Positions 24,204 to 35,830 of a DNA stretch of 64,000 nucleotides are shown here, in pieces. The stretch lies in assembly GCA_028583685.1 (NCBI GenBank), contig JAMXIF010000048.1:19512108-19576107 (forward strand). Direction: 5' to 3'. How positions within the stretch are numbered: position 1 is the first letter of the stretch; each line of letters starts with the position of its first letter. The stretch comes from Petaurus breviceps papuanus (lineage: Eukaryota > Chordata > Mammalia > Diprotodontia > Petauridae). Below the pieces are notes generated by a model. It saw only the letters and a list, made by a program, of their open reading frames with translations, had not been told where the DNA came from and did not search any database. The translations under genes and the position numbers were made by a program.

Positions 24204-24425
24204 TCTGTTGTTCTTCAATTGTTTTTCAGTCATGTCTGACTCTGCATGACCCCATTTGGGGTTTTCTTGGCAAAGACACTGAAGTGTTTGCCATTTCCTT
24301 CTTACCAGCTTATTTTACAGATTATTATACAGATGAGAAAACTGAGGCAAATAGGGTTAAATGACTTGCGCAGGGTCAGATAGTAAGTGTCTGGGGCTAG
24401 ACTTGAACTCAGTTCAAGTCCATAT
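24204..24425 (-). repeat. Mar1-type SINE (long form), reverse
   Basis: The tail reverse complement 'tgttgttcttcaattgttt' is followed by 'gaccccatttggggttttc', 'gtttgccatttccttctta', 'gatgagaaaactgaggcaaa' and 'ctggggctagacttgaactc'. The long form carries the 'ccccaaatggggtc' 3' part. Confidence 0.85.
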
Positions 24426-26175
24426 GAACAATATTTAGACAGTAACCCCAGGTTCCTTAAGGCCAGGGTTCACAGAGACATCTTCTATAACTGATATGAA
24501 AGAAATAATTTAAGTTTCAGCAACAGGTTCTAATGTATCACTACCAACTTAGATGTACTGATGCTGCCCTGGCCCCCAAAGTTAAATAGCTTACTGACTA
24601 TGAGAGGGTTATATGGAAGGAAGAGGAGCTACTGACCTAGTTTGTTTAAAGAACAAAGAACAAAGGAAATCAAAGGACAGAGAAACTGAGGGACTCTTCC
24701 TAGGGCTGGGTACTCAGGCCTCCCAACACTTGGTGCAGAAACAAAGTCTTTGATCCTTCCTACTCTGAAACATCATGTCACCCAGATCCCTGATGCAAGT
24801 TATTTAGATGGAGTCATGTGGAAAAAATACAATGAGAGAAAGCACAGATTTAAGGGAAGAACGGCAACTTCCAAGGAGCCACAGTTTAAAACTAAAACAT
24901 ACCTAGGTTGAAATTGAACATTCCTGCTCCCAGAGTCACAGGTATGGTTGGGGTCTCCAACCTTGGCTCTTTTTTCTTCTTTTTCTTGGCTATCTTTGCT
25001 GAACCCAAGCAGGTGAGTATAAGGGGCAGGAGCAGTAAATTGTTTAATCCTCCCCAGCCCTTCAGAGGTTTACTCCTTTTTTCTTCAAAGCACTATGGAT
25101 TGATTGCCAAACCTTGCTGTAAATCAAAAGCAAGCCACTACTCATTATCTACTTAGAGTTTCCTGAGTTCTTCCTGGGAAGCCATTTCTCAGCTGTTTGA
25201 TCTCTGAGCCACCGGCACTATCTCCAAGCACACAACCTATCATGGCAGCTGATAAACAATTTTTTCTCCTTCTAGTTTCCCTGCTCAGCACCCAGATGAA
25301 TTTCCAACTTTCACCAGCTTCAAGAAGAGCCATCAAGATAAATGATTCATAGATTCTAGCTTATGTAGGGGGAAAAAAAGTACAGAATATGTAAAACCAA
25401 CTGTGAATGACCCAAAGTTTGGGGGAAGACATGACATTTCCATTCTACTGCTCATGCTGGTAGCAATGCCCTCACTCACACCTTCACAGCTGGGCCCAGG
25501 TTCCCCTGTCTGCACAGTGACAGCCCTCTGGTGGCAGCCTACCTTACAAGTGTCAACCCCATAAGGCATGGAATGAATAAAAAGTATTTCAAAAGTAAGG
25601 CACCAGGGCCAGGAGTTTGCAAACACACAACCCTTCGAGACACTTAGTTTCACTTCCTTTTAAAAGGGTAGCTAAAGCATGACTTGAACCTCCTCCCTTC
25701 ATCAGAAGCAGTTCCATTCCATTCCCTTCACTCCTTCCAAAGTGACAGCCAAACACAATTCTCTAAACAAGAGCTTGTACGGCTTCACATATCTCAGCAA
25801 AGCATCACAGGGAGAAGAGAAGCTTTGTTTAGCCTGTTTTATTATAATAACCTCTGGTTTCATAGCACCTTTTCCAATTTCAGACCAAAGTCATCTGTTT
25901 TGCTGACAGGTCAGATCCCCTACCCCCACTGCCTCTTCTTCTTTCCAAATGACACTGGCCATCAACTCCAAGCTCTTGAGGAGCAATGAAGATGGGTTGG
26001 GAGGGAATAGAGAGTAGGAAGGGTTTTCTGCAATGGTCCAGACCTGGCTGAGGCAGGAGGCCAAACCAAAATATCTCAGCATATGTCAAGAATGATTTTA
26101 AACATGGGCAGAGTAAAGCCAACTGGGCCCAAGAGGGACTAACTCTACTCTTCCAACCACTTAATGGTCCAGGCT
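24426..26175. other. Intron, nothing recognised
   Basis: About 1.7 kb. Frames of up to 106 codons (25333-25653 minus, 25684-25989 plus) have no domain resemblance and no supporting splice structure. Confidence 0.45.
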
Positions 26176-26186
26176 ATACAGTATTT

Positions 26187-26428
26187 CCAGGCATCTAGGT
26201 AGCACAGTGCATAGAATGCCAACCCTGGAGTCAGGAAGACTCATCTTCCTGAGTTCAAATCTGGCCTCAGACACTTATTAACTGTGTGACCCTGGGTAAG
26301 TCACTTAACCCTGTTTGCTTCAGTTCCTTATCCGTAAAATGAATTGCAGAAGGAAACAGCAAACCACTTCAGTATCTTTGCCAAGAAAACCCCAAGTGGG
26401 GTCACAAATAGTCAGACACGATTGAAAA
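26187..26428 (+). repeat. Mar1-type SINE (long form) with exact target duplication
   Basis: Complete from the 'aggcatctaggtagcacag' head to 'gtcagacacgattgaaaa'. The 11-bp duplication ATACAGTATTT is identical at 26176-26186 and 26429-26439. Confidence 0.93.
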
Positions 26429-26439
26429 ATACAGTATTT

Positions 26440-26845
26440 TAGAAAAAAACCATGAGAAAGTTTAATTAGTTTATGCACATGTTGGCTTAGAAACAGATTA
26501 AAACAAGGAAGGGAGAACTGATGCACGTGACTGCACCAGTGAGAGAGACATACACAGACAGCAAAAGAGACAGAGCAAATTGGCCAGTCTTAGGGAGACA
26601 CATTTCTCCATAAGGTATGGAAATTGTTGTTTTTCTCATTGCCTTTTCTTCACTAGCACTCAGCAACGTAAGATACCTGGGGAAGCATCAGTACTTAAGG
26701 CAACAATAACAGGATGGGGCAAATAACTTCAAAATCTGACAAGCAGGATTCAATCCCTAATGCCTACACTACCAAGTTTAAATTCTTAATCCTGATCATA
26801 ACCCTGATATCTGACTTCTCTAGCTTTATTTTCTACCACCCTTCC
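26440..26845. other. Intron, nothing recognised
   Basis: Single-copy-looking sequence between two SINEs. Confidence 0.45.
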
Positions 26846-26849
26846 ATTA

Positions 26850-27080
26850 AAAATAATGATGTTATTAGCTGACATTTATATGCCACTTTAAGGTTTACAA
26901 AGTGCATCAGATGCATTATCCCAAGTAAGTCTCACAACAATCCTGGGAGGCAAATTCTGTAGGTCTTATTTTCTTTTTGTGAAGAAAAGTGGGACTCAGT
27001 GGTCACACAACTAGTCAGTATGAGAGCTGGGATTCAACCTACAACCTCTGATATGTTAAAACTGGTGCTTTTGCCTTCCT
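26850..27080 (-). repeat. MIR-like SINE, reverse
   Basis: 'gccactttaaggtttacaaa', 'gtctcacaacaatcctggga' and 'gtcacacaactagtcagtat' are collinear with reverse MIR. Confidence 0.7.
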
Positions 27081-27305
27081 CTGAAGAGTCTGTGCTCATT
27101 CCAATGATTTCTTAAGGTCTAAATCCCAGGGGCTTTTTCTCAATTCTCGTCCTTCTAGACTGCTCCAAAACATTTCACGTCAGTGACATCACTCTTCTGG
27201 ATACTGTCTCTTCTCTGAGTTTTGGGGTCCGTTTTCTGTCTGGTTCTCTTCCTTCTCAGTGTCCTTTGCTGAATTATCATCCATATCCCATCCCCTAATT
27301 ACAGG

Positions 27306-27550
27306 TGGGGCAGCTGGATGGTTCAATGAATAGAGCACTGGGCCTGGAGTTAAGAAGACCCGAGTTAAAATCTGGCTTCTGACACTTACTAGCTATGTGA
27401 CCTTGAGCAAGTTACTTTAACCTCTGTTTGCCTTAATCCACTGAAGAAGGAAATGGCAAACCACTCCTCTATCTATCATCACCAAGAAAACCCCATGGAC
27501 AGCATGCTCCACGGGGTCACAAAGAGTCAGACACAACTGAACAACAACGA
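27306..27550 (+). repeat. Mar1-type SINE (long form)
   Basis: From 'ggggcagctggatggttcaa' to 'cacaactgaacaacaacga'. It contains an extra 'atggacagcatgctccacgg' near 27494 not seen in sister copies here. Confidence 0.88.
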
Positions 27551-27737
27551 ATATAGATTCACCCTAGGGTTCTGTCCTGGGTTCTCCCCTTCCTTCCCCT
27601 TCTCTATATTTTTCTCTTGGTAACCTCATTAGCTCCCCTGGGTATAAATCTCCTCACTACACAGACACCTTCAAGAACTAAATATCTAGCGCTAATCTCT
27701 CTTCTGAGTTCCAGTTTTACAATACCAATTAATTATT

Positions 27738-27790
27738 AGAGGCAGATGGGTGATAACAGTGGATAAAGTGCTGGGCCTGGAGTCAGGATA
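27738..27790 (+). repeat. 3'-truncated CORE-SINE head
   Basis: Only the 'gaggcagatgggtgataac' to 'gggcctggagtcaggata' part is present. Confidence 0.7.
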
Positions 27791-28116
27791 GAACAACTGA
27801 TGGGTCAAATTGGTTTTGCTCATCAACCCTCCGCTCCCTCCGTCTTACCTCTGTTACAAAGGATGGTTTCCTGAGTGGGAAGAACACTTGTAAAATAAAT
27901 GTAATGAAAAAGCATCAATAAGACAAATAAAAATCTTCCTGACTGTGGGGATTCAAAGCTTTAACGTGCTGGCATTAAATGTCTACACTTGTCTCATTAT
28001 GAAAATCCCAAGGGCTATTTCTCTCCAACTAGGGGTGATATGAGGTGTCTTTCCTACCCAGAGGTGGTGAACAATGTACCCATCCTGTCCCAAAGGTCCA
28101 GTCAGCAGAAGTGGTG

Positions 28117-28383
28117 CTGCTGTTGTTTAGTCCTTTTTTTAGTCATTTCTCACTCTTCAAAACCCCATTTGCAGTTGTTGCTTGTTTTTTTGGCAAAGAT
28201 ACTGGGGTGATTTGCCATTTCCTTCTCCAGTTCATTTTACAGATGAGGAAACTGAGGCAAACAGAATTAAATGACTTTCCCAGGGTCACACAGCTAAGAA
28301 GTGTCTGAGGCTGGACTTGAACCCACAAAAAAGAGTCTTCTTGACTCTAGACCCAGCACTCTCCACTGCACCTCCTACCTGCC
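28117..28383 (-). repeat. Mar1-type SINE (long form), reverse
   Basis: 'ctgttgtttagtcctttttt', 'gatttgccatttccttctcc', 'cagatgaggaaactgaggca', 'gggtcacacagctaagaagt' and 'cctcctacctgcc' in order. Confidence 0.9.
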
Positions 28384-28499
28384 TCTCAGAGAGCAGTAAG
28401 CTGGGGCTAATTCCTTTGGTTTGGGAAGGAGAGAAGTCATAATAATCAGCAAGTTTGAGAAGGCTATACCCTGCTCCAGTTGCTTCCACACCAGTCCTG

Positions 28500-28725
28500 G
28501 TAGCTGAGACTAAACTTAGGACCAGAAGACATAGACTTAGGACTAGAAGATTCTATGGTCCAAACTGCTCATTTTACAGATGAGAAAACTGAGGTCCAGA
28601 GAGGTGATGTAAGTTGCCCACGGTCACACAGATAATCAGGACTTGAACCCTGATCTCCTGATGACAAAAGTGTCTTCCTGAAGTCAGGACCAACACTCTA
28701 TCCACTGGGGCATCTAGCTTGCCCA
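28500..28725 (-). repeat. MIR-like SINE, reverse
   Basis: 'ctcattttacagatgagaaa', 'gtccagagaggtgatgtaag', 'cacggtcacacagataatc' and 'tatccactggggcatctagc' in order. Confidence 0.75.
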
Positions 28726-29835
28726 AGTTAGTCTTATTACAAATATGTCCAGACTAGAAAAAAGCCCTCTCAGGGCAGCAGAGGATGTTGCTGAGGACAG
28801 TATACGCTTAGTAGGATGTGGAGGAGAAAAACAAGCAAACAGAGGAGTTCTGGTGAGCTCAAGCTAACTCAACAATCCACAATTTCTGTAAAAGATTCAG
28901 GACCAGAAAAGAATCCTAAAGGATGCCCATTCTAGCATATGGACACTTCCCTTCCCTGATCATTTATAGCAGGCTGATGCAGCTCTAGACCTGACTGTCC
29001 CTTCCTACTATCTTTTTCTGGCAACTTCCATACTCCATGTCTGAAAATTTCACGCTCCATACTTGTATAGTCACTCCCTGGCATCTCCTTGCCTGCAACA
29101 AGAGTGATGGGAAACCAATTAGCCACAGCTGGATGAGAGTCTACCTCACTCCCTATAAAAATCCCATGGATTCACTTTGGTTAAACTGCCCTGGTATAGC
29201 ACAGATGGGACCCCAGGGGATGCAAAAACTGTCAAGTGCAACATGTAATGGAGAGCTGGGAAAACAAGCCATGCAAGTACAAGGGGTAGTCACTCCACAA
29301 GAGGTCTGATGATACTCTTTGCTCCTCCTACTGTAGCCTGAAGTTGCTTTATTTTGCAACCCAGGGTTTCATTTTGGGCCATAATAAAGGTCCATGGTTT
29401 TACCCATTACTATACCATGAGACTCTTTTGTGCAAACCTCTCAAGTTCTCAAACTGTTGTTATGAACTGGGATATCATTTCTAACTCTGTCTTCAAGAAA
29501 AACTGAGGGAATCTGATGAGAGAGAGACAGAGATTGCCTCTGGGGCCATAATGAATAAGGCAACACCAGTCGCAGCAGGCTTGATCACAACTTAGTCTGC
29601 TCATAAAGAAGTCCAGGACATGGGTCTGGCCCAGTGTTCTGAGTAGGTTAGTTTGCTTGCCTTTGAGGAATGGCTTATTTCCTCCCTACCCCTGACTCTT
29701 ATAAGAGTTTTGGCCCCTAAGAAGAATCAGCTTAATTCATGGTCGCTCTTGGCCTGAGACGTGAGAGACCTGGGCTGCCAGTAATCTCCCTTCATCAGAG
29801 CCAGAGCTGGGTCAAGCTCCCATCCAGCCATCATC
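28726..29835. other. Intron; weak LTR-like signals at 29140-29440
   Basis: A TATAAAAA at about 29154 and an AATAAAGG at about 29383 lie at LTR-like spacing, but no clear termini or target duplication were seen. No exon was recognised. Confidence 0.35.
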
Positions 29836-29839
29836 ACAG

Positions 29840-30240
29840 AATTCCTGACAAATACCACCCACGTTACAGACAGGGCCCTAAGTGAAAAAGCTCTTTTCTA
29901 CCAAAGCAATTAGCCTGGCTCCATTAAGTGCTGTTTACCCTGCAGCTCTCTCGCTTGGATGAGTAACGGAAATTAAGGCCCTAGTGAGGCACTGACCCTA
30001 AACCCAGCAATACTATAATTTGTAGGGTAAGTGACTCTGATCAAACCCTGCAACAAGGTGACGCTTGTATTTCCAAGCACCTGTCAAATGTTACAAGAGC
30101 CTCTAAATAAATGTTGCCATGATGCTGATGTCCACAAACACCAGCAATTCCTTCTGCTTTCTCCAGTGCAAGCCAATTAGGATGTGAGGGGCAGGCTGAA
30201 ACACAGATGGCCTGCCACCCCCAAAATGAGAAAAGCAATT
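29840..30240. other. Repeat-free, possibly conserved non-coding block
   Basis: About 400 bp, balanced composition, no repeat signature. It contains CAATTAGCC near 29908, GGAAATTAAGGCC near 29968, CACCTGTCAAATGTTAC near 30080 and CAATTAGG near 30174. It resembles a distal enhancer in texture only. Confidence 0.35.
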
Positions 30241-30462
30241 GTTTTTCCTATCTTTTGGGAGAAAGCCTCTCACTTTTCATCAGGATTGACCTCTCTTGTT
30301 ATCCTGAGTCCTTATTTTCCATGGTTCACTGTATTTATATGAACTACACTGCAGGTATAATGTGCACAAATGCAATAGTTCTTTTGTGCAAGGAGATTTG
30401 GGGAATGGTTTTTAAAAGAGGCTAAATTTGAGATCTGTATATACTGAGGGAAGCTAATTAGA

Positions 30463-30690
30463 GTTGCTGGGCCTGGAGGTAGGAAGACCTGTGTTCAAAT
30501 GTAGTCTCAGATACTTCCTAGCTAGGTGACTTTGGGCAAGTCACTTAACCCCATTTGCCTCAGTTTCCTCATCTGGAAAATGATCTGGAGAAGGAAATGA
30601 CAAACCATTCCTGTATGTTTGCCACAAAAACCCCAAATGGGGTCACAAACAGTCGGACACAATTGAAATGACTGAACAACAAATAAGGTG
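30463..30690 (+). repeat. Mar1-type SINE (long form), 5'-truncated
   Basis: Begins inside the head at 'gctgggcctggaggtaggaa', then CORE, 'aaaaccccaaatggggtcac' and 'atgactgaacaacaaataa'. Confidence 0.9.
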
Positions 30691-30764
30691 CAGTCTGCCT
30701 TCCCTTAGGACACTCTTCAAACCCACATTTAGATAAAGGTATGGGGAATAACTTCAGATACCAG

Positions 30765-31512
30765 ACTTATTCTATTTTTTCTCTTAAATTTTTATCACAT
30801 ATATTGACATATTTTAACATTGCCTTCATTTCCAAATAAACTCCTCTTTCTTCCCCTCCTTAGTGAGCTTATGTAAATAATAAACAATAATAATAATGAC
30901 TTAAAAAGGGGGGGGAGGAAGCAATTCAGCAAAATTACCAATCTATCAACTTACTCAAACAATATGTATGCAGTGTTCCACACCCAAAGTCTCACACTTT
31001 TGCAAAGAACAGAGAAAGGTAAATGTTCCCTTCTTTTTCTTGAGGTTAAGAGGTTATAATTACCTCTTATTCAGTCTCTTTCTCTCTCTCTTTTTTTATT
31101 ATTCCTTCCATTTCCATTACTATAGTCATTGTGTACAGTCTCCCTGGTTCTATTTACTTCACTCTGTATCATTTGACTTTATACAAGTCTTTACAGCCTT
31201 CTTTGAATTCTTTATATTTCTTACTTATTGCACAGTGTTATTCCATTACATTCATAACAAAATTTGTCTACCCATTCCCCAGTTAACAAGGACTTACTTT
31301 GTTTCCTATTCTTTGCTTCCACAAAAAGTGCTACTATGAATATTTTTGTGTATATGGGACCTTTCTTTCTGTCTTTGGCCTCTCTGAGATATATGCCCCA
31401 CTGTGTGATCACTGGGGCAAAGAACATGAACATCATTCACATTGTCTTAAGATAATTCCAGAATGCTTTCCAGAATGGTTGGACCAATTCATAATCCCGA
31501 TGGGGTATTAAT
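30765..31512 (-). mobile_element. L1 ORF2 3' end / 3'UTR fragment, reverse
   Basis: On the plus strand the marks are 'tgttattccattacattca', 'cccattccccagttaacaa', 'aagtgctactatgaatattt' and 'ccagaatggttggaccaat'. These are the reverse complement of the L1 segment also present in the copy at 49370-51695. The 123-codon plus-strand frame at 30968-31339 is antisense to it and meaningless. Confidence 0.8.
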
Positions 31513-31664
31513 ATGCTTATCTTGAAGCAGGCCTTCCAGCATTTGACTATCTTCATCTTTGTTTTCCTTGACAATTTGGACCAGTGCTATTCCAAAAGGA
31601 GATGGAAATGAACTGGTTTTAGAAAGAGGGCAAGCTGGAGTAAGAAGGGCAGAGGGGTCAAGAG

Positions 31665-31848
31665 CAGGGGTAGAGAACCTATGGCCTCAAGGCCACATAA
31701 GGCCCTCTAGGTCCTCAAGTGCAGCTCTTTGACTGAATCCAAACTTTACAGAACGATTTGTTCTGTGAATTTTGGATTCAGTCAAAGGGTCTCACTTGAG
31801 GACCAGAGGGCCACACGTGGCCTTGAAACCGCAGGTTCCCCAACCCTG
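31665..31848. mobile_element. Palindromic hAT-type miniature element (second copy)
   Basis: Ends CAGGGGTAGAGAACC and inverse GGTTCCCCAACCCTG. Arms pair across 'ctttgactgaatccaaactt' near 31727 and 'ttttggattcagtcaaagg' near 31770. The unpaired centre is about 25 nt. Same family as 16737-16967, but shorter. Confidence 0.8.
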
Positions 31849-33246
31849 GTTAAAGGGAAGGAGTGTAGTAAGCTATGGGGTAAAAAGGCATTTAGGGAAC
31901 AGTCTGGGATTAAAAAGGCCATGAAAGAAAAGCTTTAATGCTATAGTAAACACATCCACCTATGGGAGAGAGAAATATCTCTGCCCAAGGCTTTGATCAC
32001 AGAGCCAGTGTTATCCAGTCCAACTCCTCCTCAGAAGAAGGAAGGCCATTACGAAAAAGGAAGCAACATTGACATGTTCCTCCACTTCCCTCAGTCCCAG
32101 GCTCCCTCCATGAACAGTGACTTCTACAGGGGATTCAATCAACAGAGACTGATTAGCTGGCCTGGCCACACTTTTCCCTCTCCTTCTCTTTCCTAGTACT
32201 TTTCTCAGAGGCATTTTTCTGCTTGACCTCAAACAGAAGAGTAGGGAAAGGTGAAGTCCAATTAGCCTGTTCTCCTAGTTCCCAGCCAACCCTTATGAAA
32301 GGTATTAGGGGTGGAAAGGAGGTATGTGCTAATGCCTGGCACTGGGAAAATAGGAAGATCTGAATGATTCTCACTGCTACAGTTTCTCATTCCCAAGATA
32401 AATTGAAAATCAGACATACAGTCTAAAGAACAGGGAAGGGAGGAGGAAATTTGATCCCAAATGTTTATTTAAAGAACCCAAATATAATTTTTCCCCAACA
32501 TATCTCAATTTCAACTTGAGTCCTCTAAGAAAAAAGCCCCCACTATGTGGTTGCAATATAAATCACTTGATGATTTAGAGAAGGTAGATGCCTGTTAGCA
32601 GGCATGGAAACATTTTTTTCAGAGTTCCTGGGGTTAAACTTTAGTGTGACATTTATAATATTCAGAGTTAGGAGGGGAAAAACTCTCTGCAAAGAATAAT
32701 TGCTCCCACAGGGACCAATCCATGGGTCACTTTTTTTTTAATTTTCACTGGACTTGAGCAGGGCCATGAATAAGATTTTTCTATAAACCTGGGCTAAAGC
32801 TTGCAGCATAATCACAATTGTCTGCCCTGTTTCTGGGAGAAAAGCGAAAAGGTCCACTTCTGCAGTCTAATTATTCAACAGATGTTCCCCAGACCCACAG
32901 TGACATTTTATTATTCTCAAAAATAAACTGGGAAGAATCAGTGGGGGAAGGAGGAGAAGGAGGAGGAAGAGAAAAAAAAATTTCCAAACCCAGAATTTTA
33001 ACTGAATTTTCTTTTCTTTTTTTTTAATCCTTGTTTACAACCATGAGGAAGAAGATTTTAGCTTCTAAGAAATAATTAACCACAAGCTTTCATTTCCAGT
33101 TCTGCTCCTGAGTAAACCTCACCAGCCCTACAAGTCTAAAGAATAAACAAATGCAATTCAATTGTAGAGAATGACAATATAATCACTAGCAACCATGGAA
33201 AGTTGTTTCTGTGTGGTTCTCTTTGATTTTGTTTAAAGCCTCTATC
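31849..33246. other. Intron, nothing recognised
   Basis: About 1.4 kb of single-copy-looking sequence. A GA-rich stretch at 32941-32980 and a poly-T at 33016 are the only low-complexity parts. Confidence 0.45.
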
Positions 33247-33750
33247 AGTCAATCAAGAATGAATGAATGAGTCAACATTTATTCATGCCTCCTGCTTAGA
33301 AGCTCTGGGGGGATAACTGGGGTGGGAGGAACCTTCAGAATAAGGAGGGAAGACATGCACATACACAAAAAGAAGTAACCAAGTCAGATCAGAGGGTATA
33401 AATAGCAAAGGAAGAGTAATGACAATAAGTAGTAGAGGTGTTCAAAGGAGGGAGATCAAAGGAAAAGTTTCATGGAGGAGATGGGATCTGACCTGGGCAC
33501 TGAAGAATAAACTGGCTTTGGAGAGGAAGAGTGGAAGAGATAGGGCACAAACAAGATGAGAAGGACAAAATTGGGAATATGCAAGGGGTTTTATGCCGGT
33601 AAATAAGATGCTTTTACTAAAGTGGAGAATTCCTTCAGGAAAACTACATGAATGTTAAGCTGAAGCGTTTGGCCTTTAACCTATAAGCAAGGGTCGAGGA
33701 GCAGGGACAAAAGGTTTTTTTCAGCAAACCAGTGACACAAAGAACATGGT
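33247..33750 (-). repeat. L2-type LINE fragment, reverse
   Basis: Reverse L2 tail 'gagtcaacatttattcatgc', then 'tttcatggaggagatgggat' and 'gacctgggcactgaag', which are the reverse complements of L2 3' segments. Confidence 0.6.
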
Positions 33751-33860
33751 ATTTTAAGTAGGTTAGGACACTGGGAGGGTAGAAGATAGCTAATTTACAA
33801 CACCCCCCACACATACACATCCCCTATACCTGGCCAATAATATTTTAAAACAATAAGGTG

Positions 33861-34527
33861 TGTCCCTGTGCTAACAGAGTCACAAAAAACAAGTTCACCT
33901 GGGCTTTTTAAAGGCAAAGCAGCCACAAAATTACAGCCAAATACAACCTTAATGTTAGTAACCAATAAGAGCTACCTTAAATGATACATTTGTAATGGGA
34001 ATGCAAATTTGGAAGATCTTCCCTGCCCCTAGGCTAAAATGCACCTGAAGCCTGGGGAGGTAGGCTTGTTTTTCAGTAGATACTTCTTGATTGGCCAGTG
34101 AGTCAATAAGGTTGTTACATTCTCTGAGCCAGGAGAAGGCTATATAAGCCCTGATGTGTAGCTTTGTTTTGGGACTCACTTTGAGAAGTATTCTGTGATT
34201 TGATCTGAGTTCTGGGAAGCCGTTGTTAAGAGTCCCCCAGCTTTGAAAAACCCAGAATGTGGAAACCCAGATGTTGACTGGGTATGGATGTAATGGTTGG
34301 ACAGTTTGGAAATCTGTCTACTTGATGTTTCTGTCTTGATAATTATGCCTGTATACTTTGAGGTTCAGGGCTCTGACCTTTTCTCCTGAACAAGGTAAAC
34401 AATATATGTCTGACTGATTAAAGTAAGCTTGTTAACCCATTTTGAGTTGCTTTCCTTTAACAAAGCAGATCCAAGAACCTGTGTGAGCAGGCACCCTGGG
34501 GACACTGGGGTGCTTGCTGCTACAACA
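33861..34527 (+). mobile_element. Possible solo LTR of an old endogenous retrovirus
   Basis: A fossil candidate of about 667 bp, bounded by TGTC and AACA. It has CCAAT near 33960, a TATA box TATATAAG at 34141 and an ATTAAAG polyadenylation-like signal at 34417, in the order and spacing of an LTR. No internal viral genes flank it, so it would be a solo LTR, and it looks decayed. The family is not assigned, and no target duplication is visible. Confidence 0.4.
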
Positions 34528-35114
34528 TTCCACTGATAAATTCCCAAAGTGGAATTTGACAAGTATCACCAGTCAATATCACAAGAGTAGGTGGTTTTAG
34601 ATTATTGTTTTCAGGGAATTTACTTTGTAAGGTGGTTTCTCTGGATATTTATTGGGAAGTGTCTACTTTGTCAAAGCAAGTTATATCCATGGAGCCTGAC
34701 ACAGTGATTGGCACATAACATAAGCTTAATAAACCTTCACTGAATTGAATTGAATGAATCCTCAGAATTACCACAGCTTCAAGAGGTAAAAGTCAGAATC
34801 ACTACTTTAGGGGGATTTACAGAGAAGCCAAATGATATTTTTGCTGCCATAAAGGAAAAACATTTAAACCATGAGGGCCTCTGGCAGGAAGAAGGTGACT
34901 TTCATTACAATATTACAATACAAGGGGGATTTTGTAATCAATCAATAAGTAGCTATGTAAAAGCACCTACTATGTACCAGGAAGCACTGTGCTTGGTGCT
35001 TAGGATATAAGGACAACAAATGAAACAATCACTACAGCGATACATGCATGTGTAATCAAAGAAAGAATAAATACAAATGAACACAAGGTAGCCCACTAGT
35101 ATCCTGGAGATGAA

Positions 35115-35239
35115 GAGAGGCTTCACCAGCAGTCAGGAGGACCTGAGATCAAATCCGACTTCAGACACTTAACACAAAAAAACGAGCCATGTGACCTTGG
35201 GCAAGTCACTTAACCCCAATTGCCCTGCCTTCCCCTCTC

Positions 35240-35242
<3 letters not shown>
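35115..35242 (+). repeat. CORE-SINE, degenerate head, inserted in L2
   Basis: 'cagcagtcaggaggacctga', 'cttaacacaaaaaaacgagc' and 'cttaaccccaattgccctgc' identify the WSINE-like short form. Its 3' end runs straight into the GA tract. Confidence 0.85.
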
Positions 35243-35313
<71 letters not shown>

Positions 35314-35316
35314 GAA
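35243..35316. repeat. (GA)n microsatellite, about 65-74 bp
   Basis: About 30 consecutive GA units, then an imperfect GACAGAGAGAGA end. It lies at the 3' tail of the SINE and probably grew from its A-rich tail. Confidence 0.95.
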
Positions 35317-35785
35317 GGCTTTATGTAGAAATGGTGCTTCGCTACATCCTGAAGGGAGAGAGGCATCTCTAAGGGAGAGAAGAAGGTGGAAATGTCATGA
35401 ATGGTGGCATGGGGAGGGAAATGGACATACGTGAGCACAGAGAGTTCTGTCTGATGAGATTACAAGGCTCAGGAGGGAGAAGAATATATAAGACTGGAAA
35501 AACAGGTTGGGGTGAGACAATGAAGGGCTTTAAAAGTCAAAACATGGAGTTTATGTTTTATCCTAGAGGCTAGAGAAAATTAACTGAATAGGAGAATGAC
35601 ATGTTTAGATCTATGTTTAAGGAAAGTCACTTTGGCATCTGTGTGGAGGAAGGATGGACTGGAGGGGTGAGAGATTTTTACAAAACACTGAAATCAATGA
35701 TAGTGTCATCCAGGAAATTTAATTTTTCATTAAAGACAGTTTATCCTTCATACTATTTTATATGTAGTGATAAACACATATATCC

Positions 35786-35830
35786 TACACACACACACAC
35801 ACACACAGAGTGATATATATCACTATGTGT
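35786..35830. repeat. (CA)n plus TA-rich microsatellite
   Basis: A run of about ten CA units at 35789-35809, then GTGATATATATCAC, a short perfect palindrome. Confidence 0.9.

Larger units (their letters stand above)
34905..35720 (-). repeat. L2-type LINE fragment, reverse, split by a SINE
   Basis: 'aagcacctactatgtaccag' near 34962 and 'gcttggtgcttaggatataa' are the reverse L2 tail. After the SINE and GA tract it continues with 'caatgaagggctttaaaag' near 35519, 'aggagaatgacatgtttag' near 35590 and 'ggaaggatggactggagg' near 35648. It is collinear with reverse L2. Confidence 0.65.

Noticed and set aside
29140-29440. LTR-like arrangement of TATAAAAA and AATAAAGG
   Set aside because: No defined termini, target duplication or second copy seen; two common AT-rich motifs are not enough.
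30968-31339. The 123-codon plus-strand open frame, the longest in the window
   Set aside because: It is antisense to an L1 3' region, rich in Phe/Tyr/Leu from T-rich DNA, and has no domain or splice support.
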